NCBI GenBank assembly: GCA_013396915.1 | Contig: VWZL01000324.1 | Coordinates: 248,001-312,000 of the forward strand | Origin: Stercorarius parasiticus | Taxonomy: Eukaryota; Chordata; Aves; Charadriiformes; Stercorariidae | DNA: 64,000 nucleotides | Direction of reading: 5' to 3' | Part shown: piece after piece, positions 50,900-63,644 of the stretch | Layout of the letters: every line of letters begins with the position of its first letter | Numbering within the stretch: the stretch's first letter is position 1 | The notes under the pieces: generated by a model | The model's database searches: none | What the model saw: only the letters and a program-made list of their open reading frames with translations | Told to the model about the DNA's origin: nothing | Position numbers and translations under genes: made by a program

Positions 50900-51140
50900 T
50901 GCCAAAACATTTGATAACATTTAACCGGATGCTTTATTAAGGTGGGAAGTTCAGCAGCTATTTCTTTGTTTGCCTCAATCCAAACATCCATCTTTTGCTA
51001 ATATGGACAACCGTCAAAGACATCTTGTCTAGAGTTATTAGAGACTTTATATTAAAGATATTCACACTGACCTCATCATAAATCTGAAATAATCCACTGA
51101 TTTCAGTGCAGTTATTCAGGATTTATATCAACAGAATAGA
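50900..51140. promoter_or_regulatory. Candidate conserved non-coding element
   Basis: A repeat-free block containing TTTAACCGGATGC (ETS-like GGAT core), TTTGCTAATATGG and GACTTTATATTAAAG words. No frame is present. Called by appearance. Confidence 0.2.
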
Positions 51141-51184
51141 GTTTTTCCTGAGTATGCTGAGTATGCAGCAACAAACAGGATACC

Positions 51185-51217
51185 TGAAGGTGTTTAAATG
51201 AAGGTGTTTTAATGAAG
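51185..51217. repeat. 14-bp tandem repeat, about 2.3 copies
   Basis: TGAAGGTGTTTAAA is followed at once by TGAAGGTGTTTTAA and a partial third unit TGAAGGC. This is a local slippage duplication. Confidence 0.85.
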
Positions 51218-54200
51218 GCTTGGAGCATGGCTGTTATTCTGTAAAATTGTAACATGATGGAAAAAGGATGGATTATTTCTGCATATGCGAAGGGAATGTT
51301 CTCCGCAAATTGGTTATTGACTGCCTTGCTAGTAGGTTGTATGTCAATTTTATTGTTAAGTGCAAGACTGATTCTACTAATGAATTTGAAGCATCGTGCT
51401 CCTGGGTAGAAAATCAGCAGTTGCTTCTGCTGAAAAAAGAAACTTTGCAGTACCTAGGTACTGTTTTTAATTTATTGTAGTCTTTCCTGTATAACTAACT
51501 CTGAGGAGTCTATTTCTTCATGAGTCTAAAGACAAGCTGATGTGTTTGTTCACACGTTGCTGTTCTGTGAGCTATGTATTGCTGCTAGGGAAGTGTTTGA
51601 GTGGATAAACTGTTAAATATTTTCACAGAAGATAAAATAGTCCTTTTGTGGCATCTAATTAAAGCAATTCTGTGTTCTACCCAGACTTTAGAAAGATATC
51701 ACACAAAACGAACCTTAATACTGAAGTAGGTATATTATATACATATAAAGTTATTTTCTTACTCAGGGGAACATAGTTTATTCCATTTTTTCAGTTCTAA
51801 CATTTCTATATTGTGACAATCAGCCTTGTGGCTGCTAAGACCTGGTTGAGCTCCCTCCCTTGAGAATTCACTGATGCATCTCTAATCAACTGGCGACAAT
51901 GCTGTTGAACAATGCAAGCTAGAAATATCTGTACCTCTAGCGAACATCTGGCAGAATGATGATTTCCCATGCATTAGTTACAATGCTTGGTGCTGCAGTA
52001 TGTGGCCATTCTCCCTCCCAGTCTTTCTGTCCAGTATTTTCAAGACAAAGGATGCAACTGTCATCATACCTTTGCTGCAGTTTAAACTTCGGGCTGGTAC
52101 CAAGGCCTGACTTGCCAGTGTCCATTTGTATCTATATTTGAAACTCTCTCTGGGGACACCCCTGGTCCCTCAAGGAATAATTTGAGTCCCGTCATTTCTC
52201 ACAATAGATACCGTCACCTCCCATGGAACCAAGACTTGGGGAGTCAAGATTTCAGTATTAAAGGTGTGTCAGATCAAGGCTTTTGCATTCTTTATTTGCT
52301 AATTAACAGTCTTCCAGCAAAGAAAAAAATACAGCCCAGCTCTGTTTCAGTGCAAATAACATCAGTCAGCTCAAATCTCTTTCAGCAATGAATTAATCTA
52401 ATCTTTTCCACTCTGTGCTGACATAGATGAAGAGCTGTCACAGGGACATGTAATTCATCTCAGGTGAAGGATTATAATGAACTGATGAGAGGCGGTAACC
52501 TCTTAAAATGCTACTGCTATTTTGCAAGTGAGCATCTGACTACAGGCTGAGTTTCCGTGTGTCTCACTCCATTATTTTCCACCCACGCAGTCTTTAAGGA
52601 GGGAACACTCATCCTCTATGTGTGTTAAGCAGGTCTGTACAGGCATGTGACTTTGGCTTGCAGATGGTCCTGACCTCGGCCAAAGTGTATAACAGGTACA
52701 AAAAGCAGAGTTGACGTTTAGTCAAGCATATTCTGTAGGCAAGTCCTTACACAGAAATTTTGGCTGAACACTGCAAAATAGGGATGCAGCAGTCTGTTAA
52801 AGCTCAGGTCAATAGGAGCAACAAAGCACTGGGCATGCCTTAGTGTAAAAAGATTATGAACTGTTCTCAGTTATATTTGGGTTTACTAAAGAATGCGTGT
52901 TGCATTCCACATAAGTCATGGTTTCAGTGTTCTGTATTTTCCATCTACTGTAAGTTATTAAGAGGACTGCGATGTTCATTTTCAGAAATACTAAAAAGAA
53001 ATATACTTGTCAGCTATTGTAATACATTGTAAAAAAGACCTCAGAATTCTCTCTGATTACAACAAAGGAATTTGCAGGTGCTTCATCAGCTTGAGTATAC
53101 CCAAGAAAATAATAAACTGGACAATCAACTAAATAGATCTAGTGTTCTGGGTTAAAAATATATTTTTAAGAAAAATAACATGAAGATAAAAATGCAAGTT
53201 AAAAATAGCACCAACAAAAAGCACATTCAAAGAAAAAAAGTGCAATAATAAAAGGAACAAATACGTTTTCCAGCTTTGCCAAGTGGATCATAAATTGGAA
53301 AGGAAAGTGGGGAAAGCAAAAGAGTTACTTAAAGGTCAAGTTCAACTTTGGGACTGTAACCATATTCACCTTTGGTTATGTTTGCTCTTGAACTGGGGAA
53401 CTTCAAAAGAGCAGACTGGTGACTGACATTATGCAGACAGAGCAGCATTAAGGCTTCTTAAGCTGATTTTGATGATATTCAGCTACTTGACAACATTCTG
53501 CTATCAACCACTCGGCAATCAGAACAAAAACAAAGAGGGGTTTTTTTGCAGCATGGCTTCCTGGGCAACTGTTGATGTTTTTAGTCTAACAGAATATCCC
53601 GAGCAGTAATCTGTTTTAATCTGTTAATCACTTTTACTTGACTCGTTTCAATCCAGACTTGGAAGTTTACACAAAGGAATTTTCATGGTCTTTCTGAGGG
53701 AATAATACTACTATGTATGCCTACACAGAAAGGGAAACTCAATAGAGAGAGGTTGAACGTGTTGTTCATTTGCTTGAGCTAGAGCCTCATCCAGGTAAAG
53801 TCCTTACCATACTCACCTCTCTATGCAGTGGGACACGTGTGCCACATATGACACCCCTGCTAAAATGCTTTGCTGTGTTGACAGCAATGGAGCAGGATCT
53901 TTGCTGTGTTGATCCACTGTTCTGACCACAAAATCATATTTTTTCCTAGTAGTTTTTGTAATTCCCTACTAGAAATGTTCCTTTTGTAACACAAGGAGTA
54001 ACTGCACTCAAGGAATCAAAACAGGCTAAATCATGTACATATTTAATGACAAAAAGGTATATGTGTTGAAACAGTAGCTTCATAGATACCTTAAACCAAC
54101 AGATTTATAGAGGACATTGACTTTCAAATGTTGTCAGTTGTAGCAACCTATTTTTTACATGTAAGTTACAGTATTTATGTAAGCTCAGAAATTTTCTATT

Positions 54201-54544
54201 AAACCAGTATTTGAGCACTACAGAGCTTTGAAGGACTCTTCTGTAAACTACAAGTAAATCTCTTTTTCATGGTTTTACTACTGCTTCTCCAGCAGAATGT
54301 CAATCATTCTTCTCTCAGCGGTCACTAACCAGGTTATTTGTGTGTTTCCACACTGCTGCATCACAAAACATCATGCCCACTTGCCTCAAAAAGATAATAT
54401 CTAACACATATGGAGACTGCCTTTGATCTCCACAGTCTATCTAGAGGTCACAGACCTGCCTTCTCCTCTCCCTCACTTCAAATAGTCCCTTTCATTTACT
54501 GTGAAACTAAACATTGGAAAGACAAAGGCAGGAAAATAAAGGCC
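51218..54544. other. Unique non-coding sequence
   Basis: No gene is supported. Frames at 51937-52125 (-) and 51956-52141 (+) are mirror shadows of each other. Confidence 0.5.
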
Positions 54545-54880
54545 TTGATTTAGTAGCGCTTATGTGTTTGGCTATTTCAAGGTAGATTTTACTCTCTTAG
54601 GTCACATTATTAATTGCCCTGCATTTCTGCATCATGGCATACTGTATTTGTTTTCATGCATGCAGCCTTCAAAATTCAAGCTGCTTTTTAAATCAATATG
54701 TGCCTTGTTCAGGACTAAATAGCCATTAAGAGTCTACTAATCAATTTGCAATACTCAGCACTGAATCCAGCTCTGTGTGAATTGCATGGGAAAGTTTGGT
54801 AATTTGACTTAGTTTCTGGAAAATAGATTTGTATTTATTGATGTAAAGTTGTTAATGTAGAAGAAGTACATTGAGTCATC
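54545..54880. promoter_or_regulatory. Candidate conserved non-coding element
   Basis: A repeat-free block with CACATTATTAATTGCCCTGC near 54603, CATTAAGAG and CTAATCAATTTGCAATAC near 54725-54755, and a GTAATTTGAC word near 54799. Homeodomain-type sites are dense and there is no frame. One of the stronger candidates by eye. Confidence 0.3.
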
Positions 54881-55720
54881 TTGTAAATTGTGGTGAAGAT
54901 AAATCTGGTTGGGAGGGCGAAAGAAAAATGTGGCTCCATTAAAAATCACAAGGGTTTTAGGGAATAAAAGACTGTTCCACCCTATATCAAACTACAGGTG
55001 AACGATTATGTGGCAAATGATTTAATGGCATTTGCCAAAGAAGAAAAAAAATTCACATGCAAAAGCCAGACATGTTTCAGTTACAGCCACTTTTGTTTTT
55101 ACTAAGAGCTGATTCAGAAAATCATGTAGGTACCTAAAGAAGGATTTGAGCAACATGCAGTCACATGAGATCAAAACTCTAGTCTGTAAAATCACTGTTC
55201 TGCTGTGGCACTACCATAAAAACCCCTCACTATTGACCCTACAGCTCTGCAGGCACCTCAAGTTCTCCGTGTTCTCACTTGGATGCTCAAAACCTCCTCA
55301 GTTATCACCACTCCAATTATTTACTGACACTTAGTAGATATTATAAACAAGGAGCTTATCTGCTTAACTCCCTTCAAGAAGTCAAGCCAGTAAGAATTTT
55401 CTAAGCATATTTAACAAATGAAAGTTTTGCATGAAGTATTGTAGCGATTACTGTTTTTTTTCAGAGGTTAGCTGAGAAGGAAGCAATTGTCCTGCTTTTT
55501 TTTTTTTTTGCTTAAATGCTTAAAGGCCAGAGCAGTCATCCAACTTCTGTTATCTTCGATGATTGAAGAATCCAAACTTTTACAGAAGAAACCCTAAACA
55601 TGAGGTCTCTGCATGTACTGTAGGAAATTGGGCATAAATGTTGGTCCTCTTCCATTAAAACTGCCTAGAGGCAAAGAAATCTGTCTTCTTAGCGGCAAAG
55701 AGATCTGTATGACCTCACCG
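54881..55720. other. Unique non-coding sequence with short repeats
   Basis: No gene is supported. A T-run lies at 55496-55509. A spaced direct repeat GGCAAAGAAATCTGT / GGCAAAGAGATCTGT lies at about 55670-55708. Confidence 0.5.
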
Positions 55721-55800
55721 GTTAGTGGTTAGGGCACTCAGTGTGTGAGTAGGAGAGAAGCCCTGGTTCTTGGTCCACCTTTTCCTACAACTAATTGGGG
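55721..55800 (+). mobile_element. tRNA-derived SINE head (MIR/CORE-SINE-like)
   Basis: The sequence has a tRNA-like internal promoter. An A-box-like TTAGTGGTTAGGGC lies at 55722-55735 and a B-box-like GGTTCTTGGTCCA at 55765-55777, about 43 bases apart, as in tRNAs. The words GGTTAGTGGTTAGGGCACTC, then GAGAGAAGCCCTGGTTC, follow the 5' end of MIR-type CORE-SINEs (TAGTGGTTAGGGCAC-GGGAGACC-GGTTC). The CORE and tail are not clear, although ATTGGGGATTATT near 55794-55807 may be a trace. It is not a functional tRNA, because the anticodon arm and 3' acceptor strand do not pair. Confidence 0.5.
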
Positions 55801-56974
55801 ATTATTTCTGCATTTTATGTTAAATCACAAAAAAACCCAGACCTTTCGAAAGGCCTGGCATCCAGATGATTTCCACTCCTCTTAGGTAATTACATATTCT
55901 TTCTATTACACGTTTGTTCTGGCCCTGTCAGAAAAGTATTACCTATGCAGTGGACATAAGAAACAGGAGAGGTGAGCCCAAGAATAGCCTCTGGGTCCAG
56001 GGAACTCTTCAGGGAGGTAAGAGAGAGAGAGATGAAGAGAGTGAATCTGGGCATCTGGACCACTTGCACTATGCATGATGGCTTCAGTAGCTAGAATGTT
56101 ATTTGTGAACTGTGTCCCTCTCTCTTCTTCCATCTGCTCATTTTTCAAAATAAATATTATATTCTGTTTGACTTCAAAAATAAGTGAGGTGTCACCTTCG
56201 GGAAAAGATTTTGTATCAGAATCCCAAGTAGACGGACAATTATCTTGGAAGAGGGTGAGATTACCATGCTCCTCAATGCTTTCTCTAATTTGGTGCCTGC
56301 TGAGAAGGATGATTATCTTCGTTCCTGTCCTCAGGTGTCTATGTCTCCTTGAAAATCAAGCACGTAGCACTGAGAGATGGAACACATCTGGGAGCAGGTA
56401 CCCTGGAGTAGCACAATGCATTCAGCATTGCATTGCCTATGTGATATGCATTTCTAAGAGACTGAAAGAAAGATGCACATATGTAATGCCATCTGGAGAG
56501 ATCTGTGTTTGTGTGTACTCTATGCAAGAAACTGCATTACACCAAACAAACAAGTCTCCCCAGTCAGCAACATGTAAAGATACAGTTCTAGGATAGGAAA
56601 AAAAAAAAGTTACTTTGTGTGCACACCATCCTTTACTTAAAATTTCCACTATAGAACATTTACTTCTTGTCTCCTGCGTTAGATACAGATGGATACAGCT
56701 TTAAGCCTCTTGGCCAACTAACAAACCAGAGCTATTTCTGCTTGTGTCTTACTAACCTGTTGGGAAACTTTGCTGGATGCAAGTTTAAAGCTAGACGGAA
56801 CTGGAAATATCTCCAGCTTGCTTCTGTGGTTATTATAAATTTCAGACGCATTTGGTTTTTATGATAGAGCTAATTGTTCTTTCTTTAATTTACATCAGAC
56901 ATCTTTTTTTAACTATTAGTCAATACATTTCTTAGCCCATCACTTCTGGATTAAGTCAGGCAAGAGGTGTCAGC
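55801..56974. other. Non-coding sequence with one longer open frame
   Basis: A + strand frame of 173 codons from an ATG at 56075 is open but has no recognised domain, no codon pattern I can see and no splice context. It is overlapped by - strand frames, so I treat it as chance. Confidence 0.5.
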
Positions 56975-57690
56975 AGCTGATCCTAATGATACACTGCCAA
57001 ACTTTGCTGATGAAAGCAAAATCTTAAGTAACATTAATACTTTAAGTGGTATAGATTGTTCTCTGTGATATTTAAGCACATTAAGGGAATGGCTGAAGAA
57101 ATAGTTGATGAGTTTCAATGTGAGCAAATGTTAAATGATGTATTCAAGAGCTAAAAGTAGGAGTGCTGTCTCTACATTGCTGAGTAAAGAGTGGAATGCA
57201 GAGATAAAGAAGGGAACCAAGTGGGTTGGAAGAGCACATATGTGAGGATGGAGTATGTTGCTCTACTGCAGTAAAAAAGATCAATATGATAAAAAGAGAA
57301 GCTCTGCTTGGAGAATCTGCCTCTGAAGTTTTTGTGTCCAGATTCGATCTAACGAAGTGTGAGAAAACATCTACAGAAGGACTGGAAAATGAGTAGAGGT
57401 TAGTGAGCCAATGACTGATTTTTTAGAGTTTAAGCCTAATATGCAGATTATATCCAAAGGAAAAATAAAAAAAATAATTAAAGTCATGGGAACTGGAGAG
57501 ACCTTAATATGAGGAAAGACTAAATATGCTATGACTATTTTGTTTGGAAACTAAAAGGAAGTAGGGCATCAGAATTAAAAATAACAATAGCTAGAAAGCA
57601 ATGTAGTCCTTCCAAAATTTAAAGAATGAAAAATAATTAAAGGTCAGCAGATAAAGAAGAGTGAGCTTAATAAACTGTTCATGCAAATAA
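56975..57690 (+). mobile_element. Ancient CR1/L3-type LINE reverse transcriptase relic
   Basis: A highly decayed LINE reverse transcriptase. NFADESKI at 57000-57023 fits the catalytic FADDTKL box with the second aspartate changed. In the same frame, EWLKK, a stop, then LMSFNVSKC, another stop and MMYS (57087 onward) fit the W--KWLM-FNVDKCKVMHIG block. About 350 bases on, in another frame (57490 onward), the YEERL and LFCLE blocks separated by a stop fit the YEERLRELGLFSLEKRR block. Order and spacing match a CR1/L3 element. Many stops and at least one frame change make it a pseudogene. The right edge is uncertain. I see no 3' octamer tail. It is far older than the copy at 14130. Confidence 0.65.
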
Positions 57691-58284
57691 CAAAATCAAC
57701 ACCCTATAATAATAACCATATATGATAACCATAATGTTATTTTTTAAAGTTGCTTAGTAAAATCAGAAAGAAAAATAGACACACACAAAACAGAAATTTT
57801 CTACTTCTGGAACCACAAGGACAAAACTAGAAGGGACAAGGAAAGACAGTCTTTCTTCTCCATGCAGGACAAGTGGCATTTAAAGGCAGATTTCAGCATG
57901 AGATGACATTTTTGAAGATAACAGAGCTGTAAGAACTAAGGGCAACATTCATACACTAGCAATTAACTTTCTCATGGCCTAGGAAATGCATCTTTTCATG
58001 CTATGGGTCATTCAACATAGATTAAAACTATTTTCTACTTTTATTCAGTTAATCCAGGTGCTATTTTGCTACCAAATGTCTGTAACCATCTCTAAAAGAG
58101 AGTGACAGGAGCCAGGAGAAATCAAAATGCTATCTGTAAGCCTTTCACATTTTTCTGATGTCTTCTCAAAGGAAAAAGATTGATAATAAACATGAAAATA
58201 ATATTACAAAACTAATGAGAAAGACAAAAGAATTTTATATCCCATGCTAGAAGTACAAACCTAAACCCTAAAATTATATTGAGT
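57691..58284. other. AT-rich non-coding sequence
   Basis: No gene is supported. The first part may be the unrecognisable 3' end of the old LINE upstream. Confidence 0.45.
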
Positions 58285-58324
58285 ATATTCAATACAAAAT
58301 ACGCATATTCAATACGAAATACAC
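58285..58324. repeat. 20-bp tandem duplication
   Basis: ATATTCAATACAAAATACGC is followed directly by ATATTCAATACGAAATACAC. The two copies differ at two positions. Confidence 0.9.
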
Positions 58325-61300
58325 AAAGTGCTGCAGGACCAGCTGTGTGTAGTTCGAGATGTTCTGTAGGGAGTTATTTCCAGTAACGTTAATTCATGTG
58401 GGAAGGTCTCCTCCTCTGGGAGTTCTGCTATACAGTATTAATCAGAAAGCCTACGCCTTCCTCTGCCCACTGGTGGAAGCAGAAAATTACCTGTCTTGGT
58501 GCCCTTACTGAATTATCAGTATCCCATACCTTATTGTCTGCACATTTTCACATTTGTGGCCTTGCACGTATCTATTTGTGTGCCAGTGCAGCAGAAGCCC
58601 TGCCTCTTAGAGATGACAGCTCAAGAAGTTACTCTTGTTTTGCCTGCTAGGTGCCACACTATCAAAACCGTTTTTACAGTTCCGTCTCTGGAGAGACAGT
58701 TAATTGAACTTATTAATGAACTTTACAGAAGAATCACAATCAGCAACACACCATCCACGTGTGACCAAATGATACCAAAATTCTCTCACTGTTTTGTGTC
58801 TGAGACAGAAAGTAGCAGAATTATTGGGAGAAGGGGTTAAATTTTCAAGGTGAAAAGGGCACACTGCCCCATAACAAGGCAGTTAATAGCTTGGTGCCCT
58901 GCTCATAAGAAAGTAAATATCAAAAGAAAGGAGTATGCCTCTTCTTTTTGATCGCTGTTTTTTCATCCTTCTCTATCTTTGTTTTTTAGTGCTGAAAAAG
59001 AAAAGTCCTAGTAATTTTAGGCTGATTTCCCATTGGAGGCAGTCTTATGCAATCACTGTGTCTGTGTATGAATGTGTGTTTAAATCTGTATTTCTGTTTC
59101 CCTCTCCTTTGCAGAGTAGCTTCTGCACCTGCTGCCTGATTGCAGTCAAGACTGGCAAAGGAACAGCAGTCTTACGGTAATTAAGTTCCTGCAAATATTA
59201 TATACAGGTAGAGGAGGAAGGCCTGGTAAGTGACCCAAGTGAGGGACACTTTGCAGCATAGCTTATCAGTCACAGGAACATACACGCAGGACAGAGATGT
59301 CATAAACATGTCTATCAGATTTCTAAGTCAATCAAAATCTAGAAGAAAATAAGCCTCATGAGCTCTGGCTCAAGAGAACCACTTGTTCTAACAGCAGGCT
59401 GTGGGTGCCCCAGTTTAGACTTGATTTCCCTATTAGGACTAAATGAAGAAGCAGAAACCTCTCTCTTCAAGTCAGATGTGCATATTGGTAATGCTGTCCT
59501 GCTGCTCTTCACATCTGCTGCTTTGTGTAGTCTAAAACTGAGTGCGTAAATAAAGCCATAGTACACAAAGTTTGCTGTCAGCTCAACCAAAGGGCCCTGC
59601 TACGGAGTGATGAGCAATATAAGTACCTGCTCCGGATTGTATCAATTTAAATGTCAATTCTTTTGATAATAAATTTCAAAGGTGGTGCAAGTCCGAGTAC
59701 ATAACATAGTAAAGGTGATTTATTAAAAATACAGCCACTGTATAAATTAAAAGTTACTAACGGGACTTTATCAGGGTTGATAATTTCCAGCTCAGTCATG
59801 AAGATTTACAGAAAATCCACTTCTGAACCTGAAGGTTTTTTAGTTTTACACATGTCACAGCAGTTACTGGAACACAGGGCTGGAAGGAGCTTCTTGGGTC
59901 ATCAGGATCCACATGTACACCATGGCCCTGGTGTCATCTTAAAGAAGGACCTCAGCTCAAAAGGTCACTGACAGCTGCCAGCATACACTTGATCTGCAGA
60001 TGAGCAGCAAGGCTGACACATGGGGCTGACTCTGCCAGTGCCGGAGGGAGATCACTGCATAGTGAGACCCCCTCCCCCCGCACCGCACACTTGGGTGTAT
60101 GCTCAGTCCCCAGGGCCGGATGAATAGATAGGGCAGGGCTGTGCCGCTGCTGGAGGCAATCATGCCACCTAATACCTGCCAGAAACTAAGCAGGACACAT
60201 TTTCAAAGAATCCTATACCTTTTCAGCCAAAACATATTACAGAAAAATTTGTGCATTTATTCTTGTGACAACATTATTGTTCTCTGTTCTGCCTCCTTTA
60301 TGATTACTTACACCCTGCATGGGATTATGATTGAGAGATGTAAAGCACCTCATTGGCAGGTGAGGCCTCTATTTCTGATGGATGGCTCGTTAAAATCAGC
60401 TCCTGTGTACAGAGCTAAATGTTTACATGGGCAAAGATTTTACTGAGTGGCTGCACAGCATTTCCCTTGCTATGACCATGATTATTAAGGCTTAGCAGCA
60501 GATCTGTCTAAACTCCCTGAAATGGTAGACTGCAGAAGGGACACTGGAAGGCCGAATGTGACAGTCTCTTTTTCTAGCACATGACTGTCATTAAAACAAT
60601 ATTTAAGCAGCCTCAGGGGGTGACTTGACATGCATCTGCACTCCAAACAAGTACCTGAAGATGTACCTGTCAGGTGACGGAGATGCCTCCATTTCAGCCA
60701 TGGATTGGGTATACTCCTGGTCGTGACAGGGATGGCCACAGGCCTCTTGGGAGAGGGTAGTGGTGAGCAGGCTGTGGGACAGCCTAAACGGTCACAAGTT
60801 GCATTAACCCACTAACACTGAGTTTCCCCTTGTGGCCTCCAGCTTTACTGATGATAACATGCAAAGAAAAAATGCCCCATATTGCAACACACAATCTCCG
60901 CTTTCGTGTATACCTTGGAGGTTCTTAATGGCTCCTTCTTCCCTATTTCAACAAGAAGAGAGAGAAGGTCAGCCTATCTTCCACCTTTATCTTCTTCCTG
61001 TTCCCCTTCCTGTCAGAAAGATTAAAATAACATAGTCATTGTTAGGTAAGAAATTCTTGCTGGTCATAAGATTATTATTCAATAAAGGAAACCTTTTTGT
61101 CTTACTTATTTCCTGTCATTACACTATCTTCAACAGAGCACTTTCATCAAAACAAGCAAAGAGAACAAGGTGGCAGAGGAATAGGTATTTTTACCATTCA
61201 AAACAAATTAATCATTACAAGTATTGATTGAAGTGAAGGGGAATTCTATTTATTTTGTAACTCAGTGAGTGGAAACTTGGTTCTGAAGTAGGTGAATATA

Positions 61301-61488
61301 TTTTACAGAATTACTCACCACAAACAGCTCCCCCTCGCCCCCACCAAAAAAAGTAGCCACTGATAAATAATTTTCCCATAGCTACAAAACTGATTTGTAG
61401 AAGTTAAATTGTTCACGGCTAATCAGGCTAATCTGAGAGAGAGGAAGTTTGCTCTCCATTTCCCAACAGATTCTCTTTAATTTTGCAG
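58325..61488. other. Unique non-coding sequence
   Basis: No gene is supported. Overlapping frames at 58396-58840 have no recognised domain. A GC-rich patch lies at about 60060-60150. The words at 59878-59905 (GGGCTGGAAGGAGCTTCTTG then GGTCATC) faintly recall an antisense CR1 3' end but are too short to call. Confidence 0.5.
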
Positions 61489-61634
61489 TCACATTGACAG
61501 GTGGCCTCATCACTCAGGCATTACAGACCACCTTGAAGATATCAGCACCGTTGGCCTTTGAAGTCAGAATAATCAACAAGCCATTTGATACTCTATCAGA
61601 TGAAATGGCCCTGTCAGAAAAGGCTGGCGCTCAG
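61489..61634 (+). other. Exon-like open segment of unknown identity
   Basis: A 146-base segment is bounded by a plausible acceptor (CTTTAATTTTGCAG ending 61488) and a plausible donor (CTCAG/GTGTAC, GT at 61635). It is open in one frame across its length; the peptide includes ITQALQTTLKISAPLAFEVR. I do not recognise it. Chance acceptor and donor pairs around a frame of this size are common in vertebrate DNA, so it stays a low-confidence candidate for a coding or non-coding exon. Confidence 0.12.
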
Positions 61635-63644
61635 GTGTACTGATTGTCTATCGAAAGGAGATAACTTGATACAGTTTACCAAGGTACAGATTCACAGACC
61701 TTGTGGGATGCTATAACAGATGTCTCTTTAGATGCACTTCTTCACAACATCTCTTAAGAAAATATTCCCAAGCCACTTTTTACAGAAATTATAATACTCC
61801 GATTTCCTGTCTACAGTATTCCCACAATACTCCAAATTCCTGTGAAGATATGCAAATGTATTAGCTATGGTTAGGGTCACAGATGCACAGATTCATGTGT
61901 CATATCCATGTATAAATCCTGTCAAAGCCTTATTTAATTCAGATATTGGATAGTAGACATTATTAGGAAAGTCTCTATTGTTTTACAACGGTTTTACAAC
62001 TTGTTTTACAACTAACATTCTGGAAGTTGCTGGAATCTGGCACAATATTATTTCTAGAAAAGGACAATTATTTTTTTCTTTAGGATTATCCAGGATAGTA
62101 GCAGTCTTTTTCTCAGGTTACTTTGACCTCTCAGTATACGTCATTTTCCTTGATTCTAATAATATGACATGCACTTAACAAATACTGTATCTTAAAGCAG
62201 CTGAGTGGTTTAACAGAAACCAATTTTTAAAAATCATTACTTTAAATCCCACTTTCACAAGTACATATAAATGTTTATACTCAGAATTAAATACTGGCTG
62301 GAAAGATTCAAGTGCTTTGCAAATCTGTAGGACAGTGAAAAGTACAAAGTATGGGGGTTTTCTTCAGTTCTAACAAAATTTCAGCTACTGAAGTATAGCA
62401 ACGAAATTCCTTCTCAATAAACTAATATTTTGTAATGTCTCCAAAATTATGGGAATACTTCTTAAAAAAGTTAAAGACCATTCATTTATGTTTAGGGTGA
62501 ATTGGAGTTGAAAGCCATAAAAATACAAAAATTATGCCCAAAAGAATGTTAAACATCTTATTATTTAATTGAGCTTTGGACTAATCCATAAGGTTTACTT
62601 GGGCAGAAGTGAATAAAAATATTTGTTGCAACATTAGCAGTAGTTTATGTCAGGGGTTGAGAAAGATATGCTGTGGCTGTGTCTATTTATATGACAGGCA
62701 GGAAACTCTCTTTTCCATGAAAGACCTTGGCTTGTTTTAATAGTAATTATTCATCAGGAACAATCACAGAATGTTCACCCAGTAGTAAATGGTCTATTTG
62801 ATATCATTAGAGCAGCCCAAGGACTTAAAACCACCTCTCTCCTAGTGTGCAGGTGTGTTGGGTCTTACAGTCTGCGTGCAGGATCACACCGGAGTCCCTG
62901 GCAGAGGACAGCTGCTCTGATTTATTAGACCTTTGGAAACAGTATTGCTCCTGTTATCTACACGTAATCCCTTAAATTTGTTTGACAGCTGAAGCCTGAA
63001 GCAACACCACTGGACAAATCTTCAAGTATCAACTTTGATGCTGCCAATGAATACAGAAAGGAAAGAAGGAAAACTGGAGGGAAAAAAAATGTGAGGACCT
63101 GAAATATAGATCATTTTTCTCAAGGGAAGATTAATAACCATTTTCATTGAGCTGGATTAATGATTTTTAAGCAACTTGCTTCTGCTAGTAATTATTCTTC
63201 ATAATCTCATCTCTTGTAACAGCCAGTTTCATGGTAAATGATGTATTGGAGATTTTTCTGTGCAGGGTAAAAATAAATCAAGGAAACATACACAGACAAA
63301 CCTTCTGCAAAGATGGAATACCTGGAGCAATTCTGTGGATTGACTACAACTGAGGCTTGTCACAGAGGCCTTGAGTAAAGCAGTTGCTGATTGCAATGAA
63401 GATTTATCAGAGGTGAATTTGGTGCACTACATGCAATGCAACATGCCTGACAGGCAAGACATGAGCCCTTGTGTTTACATCCTACTGTCCAAATGATGTG
63501 CATGACAGCTAAGTAGGGATAAAAATGAGGAATGTGTTCTGAATTTATTTTAGACAAACATTTGTCGATGGTTCAGACTGAGATTTTTTTGGTAACAAAA
63601 TAGAGAAAATTTGCATAAAAAAATATAACGAAAAATGCTGTCTC
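61635..63644. other. Unique non-coding sequence
   Basis: No gene is supported. A three-unit direct repeat lies at 61980-62012. The block 62740-62860 has even composition with TAATTATTCATCAGG and may be conserved. Confidence 0.5.
61980..62012. repeat. Three spaced copies of a 10-mer
   Basis: GTTTTACAAC occurs at 61980-61989, 61991-62000 and 62003-62012, a tandem array with an 11-12 base period. Confidence 0.9.

Noticed and set aside
55721..55800. Functional tRNA gene
   Set aside because: A and B boxes are degenerate and no cloverleaf pairing is visible; the SINE reading fits better.
56075..56596. 173-codon + strand frame
   Set aside because: No recognised domain and it lies next to an old LINE but in no frame related to it; likely chance.
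59869..59910. GGGCTGGAAGGAGC and GGTCATC words, as in an antisense CR1 3' end
   Set aside because: Too short, and the expected following CCAACC-type words and tail are missing.
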